Source of the DNA: Roseivirga echinicomitans
GTDB lineage: Bacteria; Bacteroidota; Bacteroidia; Cytophagales; Cyclobacteriaceae
DNA: 64,000 bases
Direction: 5' to 3'
Assembly (NCBI RefSeq): GCF_001592935.1
Contig: NZ_LRDB01000005.1
Location: 1-64,000 of the forward strand
This document shows, one piece after another, positions 63,366 through 64,000 of the stretch. The position numbers and the translations under genes were made by a program. Position 1 is the first letter of the stretch; each line of letters begins with the position of its first letter. The notes beneath the pieces are model-generated. The model did not search any database. It was not told where the DNA came from and saw only the letters and a list, made by a program, of their open reading frames with translations.

Positions 63366-64000
63366 ATGAAACAGATTTACGAGAATTACACAGCCGAAGA
63401 CCAGAAAGTGTGGGGCATCCTCTTCGACCGACAGTTTCCGAGTTTACCCAAGGCAGCAACCACTGAATTTACCAAGGGGTTAAAGCAGGTAAACTTCACC
63501 AATGAGGGCATTCCAAACTTTGAGAAAACCAATGAGATACTTCGTGGGTTAACAGGTTGGGAGATTTACGCGGTGCCCGGTATTGTGGAGGATGGTCTTT
63601 TCTTTGAGCTGATGGCCAATAAGAAATTCCCTGCTACAACTTGGGTACGAAAAATGAGTCAGTTGGACTATTTGGAAGAGCCAGATATGTTTCACGATGT
63701 ATTTGCGCACATTCCGTTGTTGGCGAATCAGGCTTTTGTAGACTTCCTTCAGGCCATCAGTCAGTTTGGTCACGAATGGATTGAAGACGAATGGGCAATT
63801 CATTTACTGTCAAGGATTTACTGGTATACCATTGAGTTTGGTTTGATCAGAGAAGACGGTGAAGTGAAAATATACGGGGCGGGAATATTATCGTCTGCGG
63901 GCGAAACTAAATACTCGTTGAGCGATGAGCCCAATCACTTTGAGTATGACGTAGATAAGATTTTAGAAACGCCTTACAGAAAGGATAAAATGCAAGAGAA
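63366..64000 (+). CDS. phhA: Phenylalanine 4-monooxygenase (partial, runs off the window)
   Basis: Aromatic amino acid hydroxylase that makes tyrosine from phenylalanine with a pterin cofactor and iron. At least 211 codons are present and open to the window end. The iron ligands are visible: His110 and His115 in PDMFHDVFAHIPLLAN, and Glu157 in WYTIEFGLI. The C-terminal part with SSAGETKYSL also fits. It has an ATG start with an A-rich sequence before it and no Shine-Dalgarno. Its expression is probably controlled by the leader peptide and terminator upstream. Confidence 0.93.
   Translation, partial: MKQIYENYTAEDQKVWGILFDRQFPSLPKAATTEFTKGLKQVNFTNEGIPNFEKTNEILRGLTGWEIYAVPGIVEDGLFFELMANKKFPATTWVRKMSQLDYLEEPDMFHDVFAHIPLLANQAFVDFLQAISQFGHEWIEDEWAIHLLSRIYWYTIEFGLIREDGEVKIYGAGILSSAGETKYSLSDEPNHFEYDVDKILETPYRKDKMQE

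Noticed and set aside
63549-63803. 84-residue minus-strand ORF inside the phenylalanine hydroxylase region
   Set aside because: It is antisense to a strongly recognised gene with intact iron ligands, and its product resembles nothing; a shadow frame.

Overview
The window looks like chromosomal DNA of a Bacteroidota member, most likely a marine Cytophagales bacterium of the Roseivirga/Marivirga type (the genus is inference). The evidence is a 287-residue primary sigma factor without region 1.1, a bacillithiol pathway deacetylase (BshB1), DUF5686/CarboxypepD_reg and DUF4221 proteins, a TopoIV parE-parC pair, an ice-binding protein, almost no Shine-Dalgarno sequences, and recurring promoters of the Bacteroidota form TTG-N19-21-TAnnTTTG.

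Layout. 1-13,100: a two-gene isoquinoline-oxidoreductase-like molybdoenzyme (minus strand), PEP carboxykinase, a POT peptide transporter, a KASIII enzyme, a uracil-DNA glycosylase family protein, a TRIC/UPF0126 protein with RidA, an EamA transporter, a HAD hydrolase and a Tat-exported Gfo/Idh/MocA oxidoreductase. 13,400-18,900: a tight plus-strand cluster of a large anchored propeller-like protein, an MscS channel and cystathionine gamma-synthase. 19,100-27,900: two small exported paralogues, a BNR/Asp-box repeat protein, an M16 protease and LpxB. 27,900-34,900: accessory genes, including tandem YdeI-like paralogues, two GNATs, a DUF4221 lipoprotein, a DUF922-like protein, a BASS transporter and a pirin. 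35,000-40,900: parE, a GxxExxY gene bracketed by short inverted repeats, parC and trmH. 41,000-46,900: a DUF5686 protein, then thrS-infC-rpmI-rplT. 47,000-58,600: tRNA-Met, a START-like protein, an LptF/G permease, rpsO, pnp, rpoD, trxB, bshB1, pdxH, YqgE, a DUF349 protein and tRNA-Thr. 58,600-64,000: an array of tRNA-Thr 3'-end repeats, an AraC/CsbD pair, an ice-binding lipoprotein, a class V aminotransferase-like protein, and phenylalanine 4-monooxygenase running off the window end.

Three observations stand out. (1) Upstream of phenylalanine hydroxylase, which makes tyrosine, lies a 23-codon leader ORF with three His and five Tyr codons in a row. A consensus promoter sits five bases before its ATG and an intrinsic terminator follows it, so this looks like a tyrosine-responsive attenuator. 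(2) Downstream of tRNA-Thr(TGT) are three 42-nt copies of the tRNA 3' end. In each copy part of the T-loop is replaced by a covarying hairpin, and terminators separate the copies. (3) infC appears to start at an ATC codon with an ideal Shine-Dalgarno sequence, in a genome that otherwise rarely uses them.

Most of the remaining window is ordinary housekeeping or lineage-typical gene content. All calls are from reading the sequence; no database search was run.
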